This document shows positions 1 through 11,700 of a stretch of DNA of 64,000 nucleotides, piece after piece. The stretch's first letter is position 1. Each line of letters opens with the position of its first letter. The notes below the pieces were generated by a model. That model did no database searches. It was given only the letters and a program-made list of their open reading frames with translations, and was not told the DNA's origin. The DNA lies in NCBI GenBank assembly GCA_963930775.1, contig OZ005702.1:3038001-3102000 (forward strand), written 5' to 3'. The stretch comes from Cliona cf. orientalis. Its lineage: Eukaryota > Porifera > Demospongiae > Clionaida > Clionaidae. Made by a program: the position numbers and the translations under genes.

Positions 1-178
1 GAGGAAGGTTGAGGCCCTCCTTCTGATAGAGGGCTAGAGTCAGGGGGTCCTTGTTCTTTACATGTAGAGGGGCCTTCTTGGATAGAGTCGGGGGGGATAG
101 AAATAGAGGGCCCTTCTTGGCTAGAGTCAGGGGGGATAGAGAGAGGGGGTCCTTCTTGGATAGAACCAGAGGTACATG
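1..178 (-). repeat. Exonic minisatellite in the PWWP gene
   Basis: Imperfect tandem units of roughly 40 bases (GGATAGAGTC, GGGGGGATAG, CCTTCTTGG on the plus strand) lie inside the open exon. On the minus strand they keep frame and encode repeated segments such as SIQEGPPLSIPPDS. Length variation between alleles would be expected. Confidence 0.7.
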
Positions 179-3114
179 TATCTTCTCCATCAATAGCCCA
201 TTCATCGTTGAAGTTTAGCTTCCTTGGGATAACTTCTTTACTGCTCACCCCTCCCCCTCCTCCGTTCTCTTCTTTCCCCTCAGGGGAGTGCTCTAACTCA
301 TCCTGAGTGCTAGTCTTCTGTCTCTTTATCTCAGTAGTTGTCCCCTCGTTCCCTTCAGTGTTAGATGAGTCTCTACTTCTCTTCCTCTTACTGCTCTCTA
401 GCTTCCTACCCTCACTTGAATGCTCAGGGTCATCAGCCAATATGGGACTGTTTGCTGTAGCATCAACCACACGGCCATTTTTTCCTTTCCTACTCGTAGA
501 CAAAGAAGCAGTGGTAGCGGATTTCGGTCGAGTTTTTGCAGCTTTCTTGCCAGTAGAGGAACACATACCAGATCTCGTCACGTGAGAATCATTATGAGGG
601 GTGTGCGACTTGTTTGAATGGTTAGGGGTGGCCTTCTTTTGACTCAGAGTGCTGACATCAGCATAGGGGTCGATGCCCAGAGAGAACTCAGGGTCACCGT
701 TCTTCTCTCTCGTGTACTCCACAGCCAGCTGCAGTGCCTCACAGTGGTCAGCATATATCGACTTCCCTGCATGTTTATGGCAGACAGGCAATCCACATAC
801 TGTACATGTACACATGTATATGTATATGTACATGCAAGTTTTTGTCACACAACGCAAGAAATGCACACGCATACACAGCAAAATAATAGTTATTATTATG
901 CACAAATGCACATAATGTACATGTACACTCAGATTTGATCTGAAAGATATGGACCTACTGCATTCAATCTTCTACTCATAAAAAATTGACGATACAATAC
1001 GTGGATGTTGCACCTGGGGGATCAGGGGGGCTATGACCCCCCCCCTCCCACTTTTCTTGACCAATCACACACATTTTTAGATTATGCCGTAGAATAAGCT
1101 GACCTTACCTGTCTACATGTACATGTACATGTACATGTATATGAACGTTTTTTGCCTGGAAACTACATGTAGACTGCTTTTATTGGTACTTGCGTTGCCA
1201 GCAGCTTCTGTCTGCCCTGCAATCATCCCCGCTGCTTTTGCTCGCTAAATTCAGTGCTGTTCATTTCCCATTAATTAGTGGGCATGGCTATAACCCTTGC
1301 CCCCTCACCTTCCTGTGCAATTTATTGAATGCTAGTCCATAGATAGTACAATATTATATACAGAGATTTTGTCTCTCCCTCCCCTAAGAGAGAGGGCTTG
1401 GGGATGAGGTTGGGGGACTGGGGAGAACTTAGGGAGACATTCCTTAGATTTCCTCTCTTTGATAACATGCCTTTGCACAGCAGTTACAATCTAACATGCA
1501 CATCACAGTGAAATAAACAAAGCACCTCGCTTCATTTTGCCCTGAGGATGACTGGAGCATCTAGTTGAAATGTTGGTAAGATTTACCAAACAGTCAAGTT
1601 GTCTGCAGAGAGTCTTCATTTATTTCATGCAGATAGTAACTGAGAACAATAATACTTCATATGTCACAGTGATGTACACAACTACACCCTTTAATTTATG
1701 TACATTACATTCAATAATATTTAAGATCCAGTGGGACATTTCAACATTTACATACTTTTGTAGCATGATTTCTTTGCTTTGATGACCAGGTCCTCCACAT
1801 CTTCGTGAATAAATGGCTTCAAGGAATTATGTGACTTGACTGATTCAGTCAACCTATACCTGTAAACAAAGGGCATGGAATTGACCTCTTAAAGAACATA
1901 CCCAGCTGCAAGCTTAGCACTCTACATGAACAGGATTATCAAGCTCCCTTCCCTCTCCAAAGTGTCATTTTGGCTCAAATATGTATATGCACACAATACA
2001 GCCGCTTGACAAGCAATGGGGTTGAGGGCAGAAATCCAACGAGGTCAAAGAATCAAAATGTAGACCCCAGTTCCAGTGATCGTAGAGCTGAGGTGACCTC
2101 CTCTCACCCTCTCTGATACATGTAATTAGCCCTGCACACGCGCAAGGGGTAAAGCAATCGGTCATGTTGTGAGCACAAAAATTATTGTATTATCTCAATA
2201 TCAAGGCATCTGAGTGACTCCTAAGCACAACGAATTAAACAAATTTGGCAAAAAATTGGCTTCTATTATGCTTCAAATCGATGGATACAATCCACGAGTG
2301 TCACAAACAGTGCCTTTTGTTGCCACGTCTATCGACAGTGCCTATTCAATGCATATATAATGCATGCAAGCCAGGTGCTTTCTGCTCATGTGCACAATTA
2401 ACTGGGCTAGTATATACATGTATACATGTATGCACTGGTACTCTACGGTTCAGCTGGACTGTGCTCACCCAGGTAAATCAATGTTCGCGTGTCCAAAAAT
2501 GATCGCAACTTCTTGGCCCAAAGTTATTCGTCCTTTCGCTGATGGTGACGATGTAGCTGTCAATTGGCCTACTCTTTGGCTTCATTGTTTTTTCCAAGAT
2601 AGACGACATAGTGGACCTTCTTTGTTTGTTAATACTGCAGCATACACTGTACTAGACATTGGGCAACCTGAGGGAGTTCCCTGCGAGCACATGTTCACTA
2701 CTGCGCATGCTCTCTGGAGCGGAGCGAGGAAGTCCCTGCACATTAGTGTATCTCTAGTATATTATATTATTCATATCCAACTCACACGTCTGCTGTCTTG
2801 AAGCATCGGATCACTATGGCACCCTCATCCTCTGAATCCACCACCTCCTCAACCTATGAACATGTATGTGTGTGTCAAAAGTGGGTAGGATTTTACCTAG
2901 ATAGGTCTCGATGTGACCTCTGTATTAAAATGCCCTATCCTTTGGATATTTAATATCAATCAATCATCCAATCAATCATGTGTGTGTAGCTACGTGTGTA
3001 CTATCAAAGACAAGGTTCCAGTACCAGTACCTTTGAGGGCCACCACGGCCATCCATGAAGCTTATACCATACGACGCAGCCAGCTGGGTACAGTTCGGAG
3101 ATCGCTGATGCCAT
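1..3114 (-). CDS. PWWP-domain nuclear protein, 5' part (3' end outside window)
   Basis: I read four spliced exons on the minus strand: 3114-3031, 2853-2786, 1859-1756 and 766-1, with junction phases 0, 2 and 1 that all agree. The start MASAISEL is followed by GCVVWYKLHGWPWWPSK, a clear PWWP signature (residues about 11-28). The beta-strand and helical rest of the domain follow (VIRCFKTADV, then SLKPFIHEDVEDLVIKAKK). PWWP domains bind methylated histone tails and DNA, so a chromatin role is expected. The last exon stays open to the window edge. It encodes a low-complexity tail with basic patches (KRKRSR, KRQK) typical of nuclear import signals, then a proline-rich repeat. The exon 3 donor GTATGT overlaps an apparent stop, which is intronic in this model. 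I cannot assign an orthologue. Confidence 0.82.
767..1755. other. Intron 3 of the PWWP gene
   Basis: Nothing else coding is seen here. It holds a TACATGTA microsatellite around 1110-1143, another around 800-840 just upstream of the exon 4 acceptor, and a short C-run near 1038. Confidence 0.6.
2169..2351 (-). repeat. Dispersed repeat copy 1
   Basis: This is the reverse-complement copy of a roughly 180-bp repeat also found near 12101-12285, 63536-63730 and 63823-64000. Shared landmarks are GAAGCCAGTTTTT, a GTGCTTA(C/G)GAGT block and a TTTTTGTGCTCACAAC end. It lies within intron 2 of the PWWP gene. I do not recognise the family. Confidence 0.6.
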
Positions 3115-5388
3115 GATACGTTTCTCGAAGACAGCATACACCACAGTCTGTATACAGCCGAAATTGGCGGGAGATCCTCTTCCTCTAGACCCCGCCCCCG
3201 AAAAGTAGGCTCCACCCACTACACTCAACGTTCTGACGACCATTTCCAATTTCCAACATTAGTAGCAACACTGCTATGAGCACGTTTTAGAATTGGGTTC
3301 TTCCGTTTAATAGGCATACACTCCCCATTGAGGAGTGCAATTAGTACATCCTGAGGGAGCTTTTTAGGGCCCGGGTGGGCACTGAAGTGAACTGAAACAC
3401 TGAGCCAAAGCCTGCTACAAAGGAAAGTTATACTTTAGAGCCAATGCCCATACACAGCACTGACAATCACCATCTCCCCCTCCCCCCCTCAACTTCACAT
3501 GAAACATTATGGGGGTTGGCATGATTACATTGATCGAGAAAAGAGCATTCTTGATAAGATGTCCTTGAGCCTTGAATTATAAGTACACCGGTATATAGCA
3601 GCTAAGCTAGCTGATGATAGCTATCTATTCTTCGATTGATCACACAATTAAAGATAAGTCTAGCTTAGTTTAAAACTTATCTAGTGTACACAGTATATGG
3701 CATAGTAAAAAGCTTAAATCAAGTAGCTATTGTCAGATCTTAGCAAAGAGCCACAAGAAATCCTGATAGAGCCACAATTGGCTCTTTGGCTCTCATTTGC
3801 CCACCACTGCTTTTTTGCACGTGAGTTTCTTGAGGGTCCTTTTGGCAATTTAATGGGGCTCTTTTGGCGTCTTTAATTTTCTACTAAAAAGCAGATTCCG
3901 GAGGGGTCAAGCAACCACTTATCAGTTTCCAGAGGGTAAGCTTATTTCAGATCAATTTAATTGATCCTAGGGGATTCGACTGTCCAAATTAATTATTCTT
4001 GAGGGGGCTAAACGAGTTAATTAGTTCCCGGGGGATCATTTCACAATTTGCTCCTCAATAGGGGGTAAATGGAAAAACCCAATATCTAAATTATTCGCAG
4101 TGCCCCCCTTGCTATCAGGGTTTCATCCAGGCTATAGCTATCAACAAAAGGTGGGGTGCTGGGATAAATGAATGGGCATATGTGTAGCACCATAGATGGA
4201 ATATATAATCTATGGTAGCACGCTGCCATGGCCAAGTTCCTTGGGACGTATGTTTTAGGAGACTTTCTTACTGAATATGAAGTTAGTAATGTTTGATAAT
4301 ATTATGCTAGTGGTTTGATTCTTTATGATAGCTAATGATTTAAATATGTATTTAAAATTTTAGCAGCGGGGGTAAAATAATTAGGGGTTGTGGGAGCAAT
4401 CAGTTACCCCTCTCCCTGTACTGGATGAAACCCTGGTTATAGGGTAGACAAAATGGATGAAGAGAGAATTTAGCTAGAAGAAGGCAAAAGTGAAAACTAA
4501 CAATGGACACATTATTGTATCTAATACGTGCATAAAAATTATACGTGCCTGTTAGAGTGATAATGTTTTAACACTGTATATATTTAACCATAACTTGTTT
4601 CTCTGAATGGAAGCTAGAACTATATACTGGGTATTATTATCAAGCAATACATGTACCAGGTCATCTGTTGTAATAGAGATGGGCTTTTCCAGTAGGTGTT
4701 ATTATCAAAAACTGCAAAAAATGTTTAATTTTCGTGTACGTAGCTGGTGGACCTATCCTTAGGAACTAATTCAAACCTGTGGCTACTTCACCACTCATGA
4801 TCACTGTCTTGGTGATGGTGGACATGAATAGTTACTGTGATAGCTACTGCATGCAGCTGAAGTTCCCAGTTGTGGCTGAAGCCCTCCTATAGCTATCCTT
4901 CAGTCGTGGCCTGACTGATGATGACAAAATTAATGATAAGGTCATAACTATGGTCTAATTCCCATGGCCATATGCCTGGTAGAGTGGGGTATTCTTTGTT
5001 CAGAATAGGCAAGAGAGAAGTGAGATTATGTATAGAATTCATGGCAGGACCTTCTCTGAATTCTAATCAAACACTCTTACCAACTGAGCTACTGGCCCTG
5101 GACAAAATCAAATCTAATTAAACATAACTGTTACAATGTGACGGTACTGGTACAAAAGAGGAGTAGAAGTCTAACTGATTTCTTTTTTCTAATTGCTTAA
5201 TATACTGATAATATTGATAGCATGACATTGTATACCGGTATATTTGTACATAAATTATTGGATTAGGACTTGTAGCAGTGCACAAGCTGATCTAGGCGGT
5301 ATCTGAATACACTGACTATGGATGAAGTCCATGACACTTGATGCCACAAGATCAAATTTCAATTCTTGCTCGTAGAAAAAAGCCTCCT
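3115..5388. other. Intergenic region with MITE-like sequence
   Basis: No supported gene. The stretch around 3900-4070 has G-rich tracts (GAGGGG, TAGGGG, GAGGGGG, AGGGGG) about every 25-45 bases in otherwise AT-rich DNA. The PWWP gene's promoter should lie just beyond 3114. Confidence 0.5.
4116..4435. mobile_element. MITE-like element with 15-bp inverted ends
   Basis: CAGGGTTTCATCCAG at 4116-4130 is exactly inverted at 4421-4435, bounding about 320 bp of non-coding AT-rich DNA. No clear target duplication was identified, so the exact boundaries are uncertain. Confidence 0.45.
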
Positions 5389-5806
5389 CTAACTGTAGAA
5401 AGGAACTATACAATTCCTAAAAGTTTTAAATTTTATATGCTTGCTTACATTGGCTATGCTGGTGACATAGTCTTCACAGACAAGGTCTACTGTTCCCCCT
5501 GTGAGTGGTGCCCGCAGGTACCACCTCTCTCCACCTTCACTCAGTAGATACAGTCTTACTCCAGTGTTAATGCTTCCTGCAAGGTCTTCTATGTACCACT
5601 GGTTTTCTGTTGAGTTAGTGTCAGCATTTACGATGCAGTCAGCGCCGGTGTTGAGCTCTGTTGCTCCATTGCCAACCATTGTGCCTGCATCGCTGAGTTC
5701 AGGGGCCAGAACACCAGGGGCTGGTTCACTTCTGACATTTGGTAGACTAATTTTGACTGAGGTGTCCATCAGCAGTTGAATATAGTTAGCAGTACCACTA
5801 CCAGTG
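5389..5806 (-). CDS. Unrecognised exon-like ORF, possibly extracellular
   Basis: A long minus-strand open frame follows a plausible acceptor (TTGATCAG before 5806). It reads STGSGTANYIQLLMD, later ENQWYIEDLAG and ERWYLRAPLTGGTVDL, ending at a stop at 5389. The composition looks like a folded, possibly extracellular beta domain. Two short upstream segments (near 5990-6030 and 6395-6435) share a YxDGSN motif and may be duplicated exons of the same gene. I could not join the exons with consistent phase, so this may be a decayed gene. No family recognised. Confidence 0.3.
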
Positions 5807-8054
5807 CTGATCAAGTGAAAATTATCTATGCAATAGAAAATTGGTAACATAAGCATTAGAATAATATTATATATACACACTCCTTCAATGAATTTAGTAC
5901 TCAAGGACAATAAAAACTGCATTTATGATGGCCAGATTGAGATGATGGTCATCTTCCTATATCATTTGACTGACCTAGGTGGAATTGAATGCCATGTGTG
6001 ACAACATTTGATCCATCATACATTAAGAATTCTTTAGTGATTACGTTCTGTATCAGAAGGACGATAGAAGTTGTAGCAAATGCTATGCTAGGCATAATAG
6101 ATGGTGAGCTTGCAGCTGATCTGATTGGTTGTCTGCTGAATCTGTGTTGATGACGTTGCCACCCTACTAGCTGGTGGATGCTTTTATAGACCAGAGAATT
6201 GTTGGTGTAATTTTTATAATGTAGCTACACCTGCTGGTGGCATACATTAGTGTTTTTATAGTCAGCTGTTCAGCTTGTGAAGCTGTGACTGCCATAAATA
6301 CCGTACACAGTGGTACAATGTCATGTTCATGTTGTATAGTGTGCTGCTGACTTCTGATGGTGCTGTGGAAATGACAGTAAATTACCTCCATGTGGCCTGG
6401 AAGTAAGCTTATGTTTGATCCATCACTATACATGCAGGTGTTAAGCAACACAATGTCATGGAAGTGAATCATTTAATTGGCTCCATAGTACTGAATTTAA
6501 TAAGTATATGGAGTATGATTGTGCATGTGTACAAGAGTGAATCAAATATTAATTATGATGTGCATACCGTTGCATTATCACTTCCACCCCAAAGAGCTCA
6601 CGATACCATTATAATTTGTTAACCGAACTAGACTAAACTGTCAATATTCTAGACTGGTATGTATGAACAGCAATAATCCTAGGGCGCTGTTGTCAAGTTT
6701 GGCAGTAAAAAATAATTATTACCATGACCACATGCAGCTAGCAAGGTGGGCAATTCTTCACTACACAAGTATTGTGCACAATTAACATTTCCACTCACGT
6801 CCACTTTATTGTCATGATCTTATTGCCGTTTGATTTGGTACAGGGACCACCTTTTCTTTTAGCTAGTGGGCCATATCCACACAGTTACACGACATTGTAC
6901 ATGACATTGTATATACCAGGCTGTGCATGGTATACCATTTGTGCATGCGACTATACATATTACTGGGTACATGTATCTTATAATGCATGCTGTTGCAGCT
7001 GTGTGCTAGCCAGAAAGAGATTAGCATACTGGTCTGTAGTGTTTACGTACAGTGTGTCAACTGAATGCATACATGCCATCTGGCACTGATACTGCATGCA
7101 TGAGCTTGGCATATAGTGCTGTGAGTATGCACAAAACTTAAAGTGATTTTGGAAGGTCTCTAAGAAGACTGGTGTAATAGGCAGTGCCTTCCCTAATTAA
7201 CATGCATGTACAATGTCATATAGCAAGTAGAACTTTCTTTATATTATTATAACTAATTCCCATTGCAATTCTGTAAATAAAGAATTATCCAGGCAACTAT
7301 ACCGACCAATTTCGTTACTAAGTATGCAATCTCCTAGAGAGTCACATCATCACCCTTCTTTCCTGGTTGCATCCTATAGCTATTTCCAGAATTCTAAATC
7401 ACTTGTGGGTTTTGTAAAACCAAAATTTCTCTATGCAGCCAAACTTAAGGCTCAATTAATCACCAACAATTATTCTATAAAGAAACAACCAGGCCTAAAC
7501 ATCCAAACCCAATTGGCAGGTAAGGAGTTTGCTGGTGAAATCACTGAAGCACAAAGCTCCATTCCTAGTGTTAGCATGAAGCTTCAAAGAGTTACTGTAG
7601 CTGCTAAAGTGTAACTGGTGTTATGCATGCATTCACATACATAATGTTATGTGTACACATCGATAATTTGGTTGGCTGAAGCCAATAAAATAATAATAGA
7701 AACTCACAACAGAGAGCTATAAATTATACACCTTATTTGCTAGCAAAATTAGCGATTTTTGCTCTATCTTTTTAAATAGCTAAATAGTAACCTAGTAAGC
7801 TTCAAAAGGCCACTATTATAGCCTAGGGCAACTCAGGCTATACATATATACTAGCAATGCAGTAATTCAGTATGGCTCATCATCAGCAGGTACCAGAACA
7901 AAGCCTAGTGGAAAGTGTTCTGGTACCTGCTCTGCTGCCCTGCCCTGGCAGCTCCATGATCCACTCATGCAGTTTAGTGTACATGTAGTCGCTAGTAGCT
8001 ACTATACACATATTTTTGCCAGGAGTGTCTCCACCTGTGCAGTGGAGTAGGAAT

Positions 8055-8073
8055 CCCCCCCCCCCCCCCCCCC
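8055..8073. repeat. Poly-C tract of 19
   Basis: An uninterrupted run of 19 cytosines, capable of G-quadruplex formation on the minus strand and prone to length error. Confidence 0.95.
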
Positions 8074-8275
8074 AATTATCAGGCTTGATACATGACCCTT
8101 GTGTATGCAATTCTTCCAATTTTCATCATGTATCACAGTGTATCAGACTTTCTTCGCAAAAATCTGGATTCACTAAAAGATGCCGGACCTCTACAAAAGA
8201 GTAACAGTAATCAAAGCCACCACAACCAGTATTGGTGGCCCCCGCAACATGGATTGCTTCCCACTCCACTGCTAG

Positions 8276-8330
8276 TCTCGTGCGCCAGCCCCTCCTACGC
8301 AAAGAGTGTAGGAGGGGCTGGCGCGCGAGA
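8276..8330. repeat. Hairpin of 23-bp arms, MITE-like
   Basis: TCTCGTGCGCCAGCCCC on the left is inverted on the right (GGGGCTGGCGCGCGAGA) with one mismatch over 23 bp and a 9-base loop. Diverged relatives of the left arm occur near 22352 and 38704, indicating a dispersed family. Confidence 0.75.
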
Positions 8331-8716
8331 ATACTCCACTGCTGTGGCATACACTCTATATTATTATTATTATGGTATTAGAGTTTGTATTTAATATGAG
8401 GAGGCTAGGTTATTTGTACATACTATAATATTAATACAACTGTTAATATTATCATCACACTGGGTCAGCACAAGTTTGAGGCGTACAAAATAGGTAGTGG
8501 TCGTCAAGATGTACACGTTCAAGTGTTTTGAGTACGTACTTTCTCCTATCTCACTCTGATATTTTCTTCTAACCACCACTTTTACCATGTCCATTTCATA
8601 TTGGCCATATCTACATGTACGTCTCCACGTCACGCAAACCGTAATTTGAACTCGATCGGTAATGGTCGTCACCACTTTAGCCGAACCGTATCGCTGACTC
8701 AGCAAATTTAGATAAG

Positions 8717-11700
8717 ATGGCGACTTCAAGTTGTAGTGTATTTCTAAAGCGTCCTCACGAAGCGGGAAGGACGGAACTTTGCATTGAGGATGTGCGCGAG
8801 TTAACAGTTCAAGAGCTAATGGATAAAGTGGCTGAAAAAATGAATGTACCTACAAAAGAATTTCGTGAGTCAGACCGACGTTTGAAATGGTTTGATATTT
8901 GATTCCCCTGGCGTCACTGTTGTAGGTCTAGTGTACGCTGGTCGAGTACTGAAGACGGGAAAGACAATTGAGCACTACAAGATACTCGGCGGGTGCACCA
9001 TCTATGTCCTCAAGACTCCACCCCCTAAACAAAAAGGTATAATTGAAGTCAGGTGGTTGAAAGAGGGGTCCTTTACCAAATTTGGTCCTGGTGACTAGCA
9101 GTTTTGGTGTACTGGCCTGACTTCGTCATAGTCAAAACTACAAGATACTCATGGCAACTGGACTCACCCAAAAAGCTAGTCCTTCACCTCGTGGTTGCCA
9201 TACTACATGTAAATCCAATGGCTACATGTACTTCCAATCAACCACTGCTACAGTTTATGTTTTTGAGTACAGTAAAGAGTGATCAGTACCTAGTCATCTT
9301 ATGGTAGGCAAGCATGTACCACATCGAGTCAATAATTCTCTGTTTTCACCAATGAAGCGGAAGTTTGGGGTTTTGAATGAAATTTCCAGTTAGCCCACAA
9401 GTTCTAAAGTTAGGGTAATTTACAATGTACGTATAAAAGCTTCATGCGTTTAAAATACCGTATTTTCCCACTATTAAGCGCATGCGCTTGCCACAGGAAG
9501 AAAACCTGCGCTTAATAGCGAAGTGCGCCTAATAGCGAGACGCGCCTAACAAAGAATAGCTACATCCAAGAATGCATGCGCGTTCACGGTATCGTTTATG
9601 GGCGTGGCCAATCGATCGATTGCTCGATCATTCGTGTTGTTGCATTCCGCCCAGCTCGAAATGGCGCTCATAGCTCGAAGAACCTGAGAATCGATAGTAG
9701 CCATCGTGATTTCGAGTAACTTGAAAAGGCTGGAACCCTGGGCTAGCAAGAAAGCGTGCAGATAATATCACATCGAGGTCAAGGGTCACACATGTGCTTA
9801 TACGCAAAATGCGCGTAACAGCGAGTACTTAGGTCAGGAAAATGGCATGCGCTTAATAACGAATATGCGCTTATAAGCGAGATGCGCCTAATAACGAGAA
9901 AATACGGTACTCTGAAAAACAGCTACATTGTAAAATCTGGGTCTGAAGTGTAATGAGCCGAATTTGAAGCAGAAAACATAAGGATCTGGCTGCATGGGAG
10001 TAGATAGGGACTGTACATGTATGTGTAGTTAGAGGTAATTCATGTAGCATGCTTGATTGCACATGGCTATATCGAGTGATGACAGACTGCATGTCATTGG
10101 CATGTCAGGTTCCAGTATCTGTGTACCACAATATTTACCAATGTCCATGTTCAAGTTGCAGTTACTGTATCAATTACACCATTGGACAATCTGTTAGTTG
10201 ACACAGCGCTGTGTCCTTAGATTGGACTGCTGTTGCAAAGTTTAAGTTATGAAATCAATTCTGCTTTGTTTTGACCTCCATAAAAATTAGCACCCCCGAA
10301 ATTACCCACCATAATAATATGGTACTCAAGTTTCACTGTATACACTGTACATGTATGTATGCTATAATGCACGGTATAAACTGAATGTTTCCACTGTGGT
10401 ACATGTACAGAAACTTCCATGTATATCTACAGGGAAGGTATCAGATGAGAGGAACAGGACTGGAGGGAGCTCACTGCTCAGCAACAGGAGAGTACTGAGG
10501 GCTGTAAGCATAGCCAATAATTATTATTATTGCCAATGTTTGCACATGTATTCCTGTCGACTACTCTACATTTAGTTCTTTCTCCTTCCCTCTGTCTTTT
10601 CTCTTCTCTTTCTATCTCTTTCTCTCTGTCCCTCTTCTTCCTCTCTATCATTCAGATCTGTCGCATCCTGAGTAATTCTAGTCTTCTCCGTTCCATGATA
10701 CAGGGCACACAACTAGCTAGCAATGAAGTACTCATCAGTAAGTTTTTCATCATACAATGTATTATTATATTTCTTTATTATATGTACATGTACATGTAAG
10801 TCTATCACCTTTGTTCATCTAGGAGCCCTGAGCAACCGGCAGTTGATTGCCGAACTCTCCAATCCGGACTCTCTGCAAGAGTAAATATACGTACATGTAC
10901 AGTGTACATACATGTACATGTACAATGTACATTAATTTTATACATTTGAAAGATCTGAGCTTTTATTAATAATGGCTGGTTCTCCAGGAGAGGGAATAAT
11001 TATGAAGTTGAAATACTTTAGGACTAAACTGCATTGTATGTAAATGTACATGTATTATGGCATCTACATGTACATTATATGCGCATGTACAGGTGTGCGT
11101 ACAGGTACATGTGTACACTAGGGTGATGAAACATTACATGTACACTGTATGTCCACCTGCAGGTACCTTGGTAGCTACCCGCAGATGGCAATGATGATGG
11201 AGAACATCATTCGTGTGTACGGTCTTCTCTATGGAGGACTGACGGGAGACACAGTTGAGGAGGAACAGGAAATCATTGACATGGTAGAGAGAAACTTTGA
11301 GGATGATCTAGAAGATGCTGATGAGGATAATGTCAGTAACCCTCTGGCTCAGGCTCAGGAACAGGTCAGCATCAGTGTGCCGTGCTGACTTGCAGTCTTT
11401 GTTGTACATATACATGTACTTATTGGTTGCCGTATAGTGAGAACTTTTCGTGGGGTCCAATAATCGCTGAAGGCCAATCTTTAAAGTTGTTGTACATGTA
11501 GTTAGAGAGTTTCACGGTCCCATGCAATCATGCCCATTATATACAGTATAGTAGTGATTTTTTGCATGGATAATAGCTTATCTGTGAAAAATGCGAAAAT
11601 TAGATTCACTTGAAAATTTTCTGCTATACAATAATGTCCATACTCCCTTACTGTACTTTGTAGCCTCATCCCCAAGCTAGGAATGGGTCCTGGAACAAGG

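Larger units (their letters stand above)
5923..8716. other. Intergenic region
   Basis: No supported coding gene was found; short ORFs here look like chance. It contains a C19 homopolymer (8055-8073), an inverted GGTACCAGAACA / TGTTCTGGTACC pair near 7890-7927 and the hairpin at 8276-8330. The UBL7 promoter should lie just upstream of 8717; no TATA box is evident. Confidence 0.5.

Noticed and set aside
2502..2630. Minus-strand ORF reading SSILEKTMKPKSRPIDSY
   Set aside because: It falls inside intron 2 of the PWWP gene, breaks frame with both neighbours, and the direct exon 2 to exon 3 join completes the PWWP domain.
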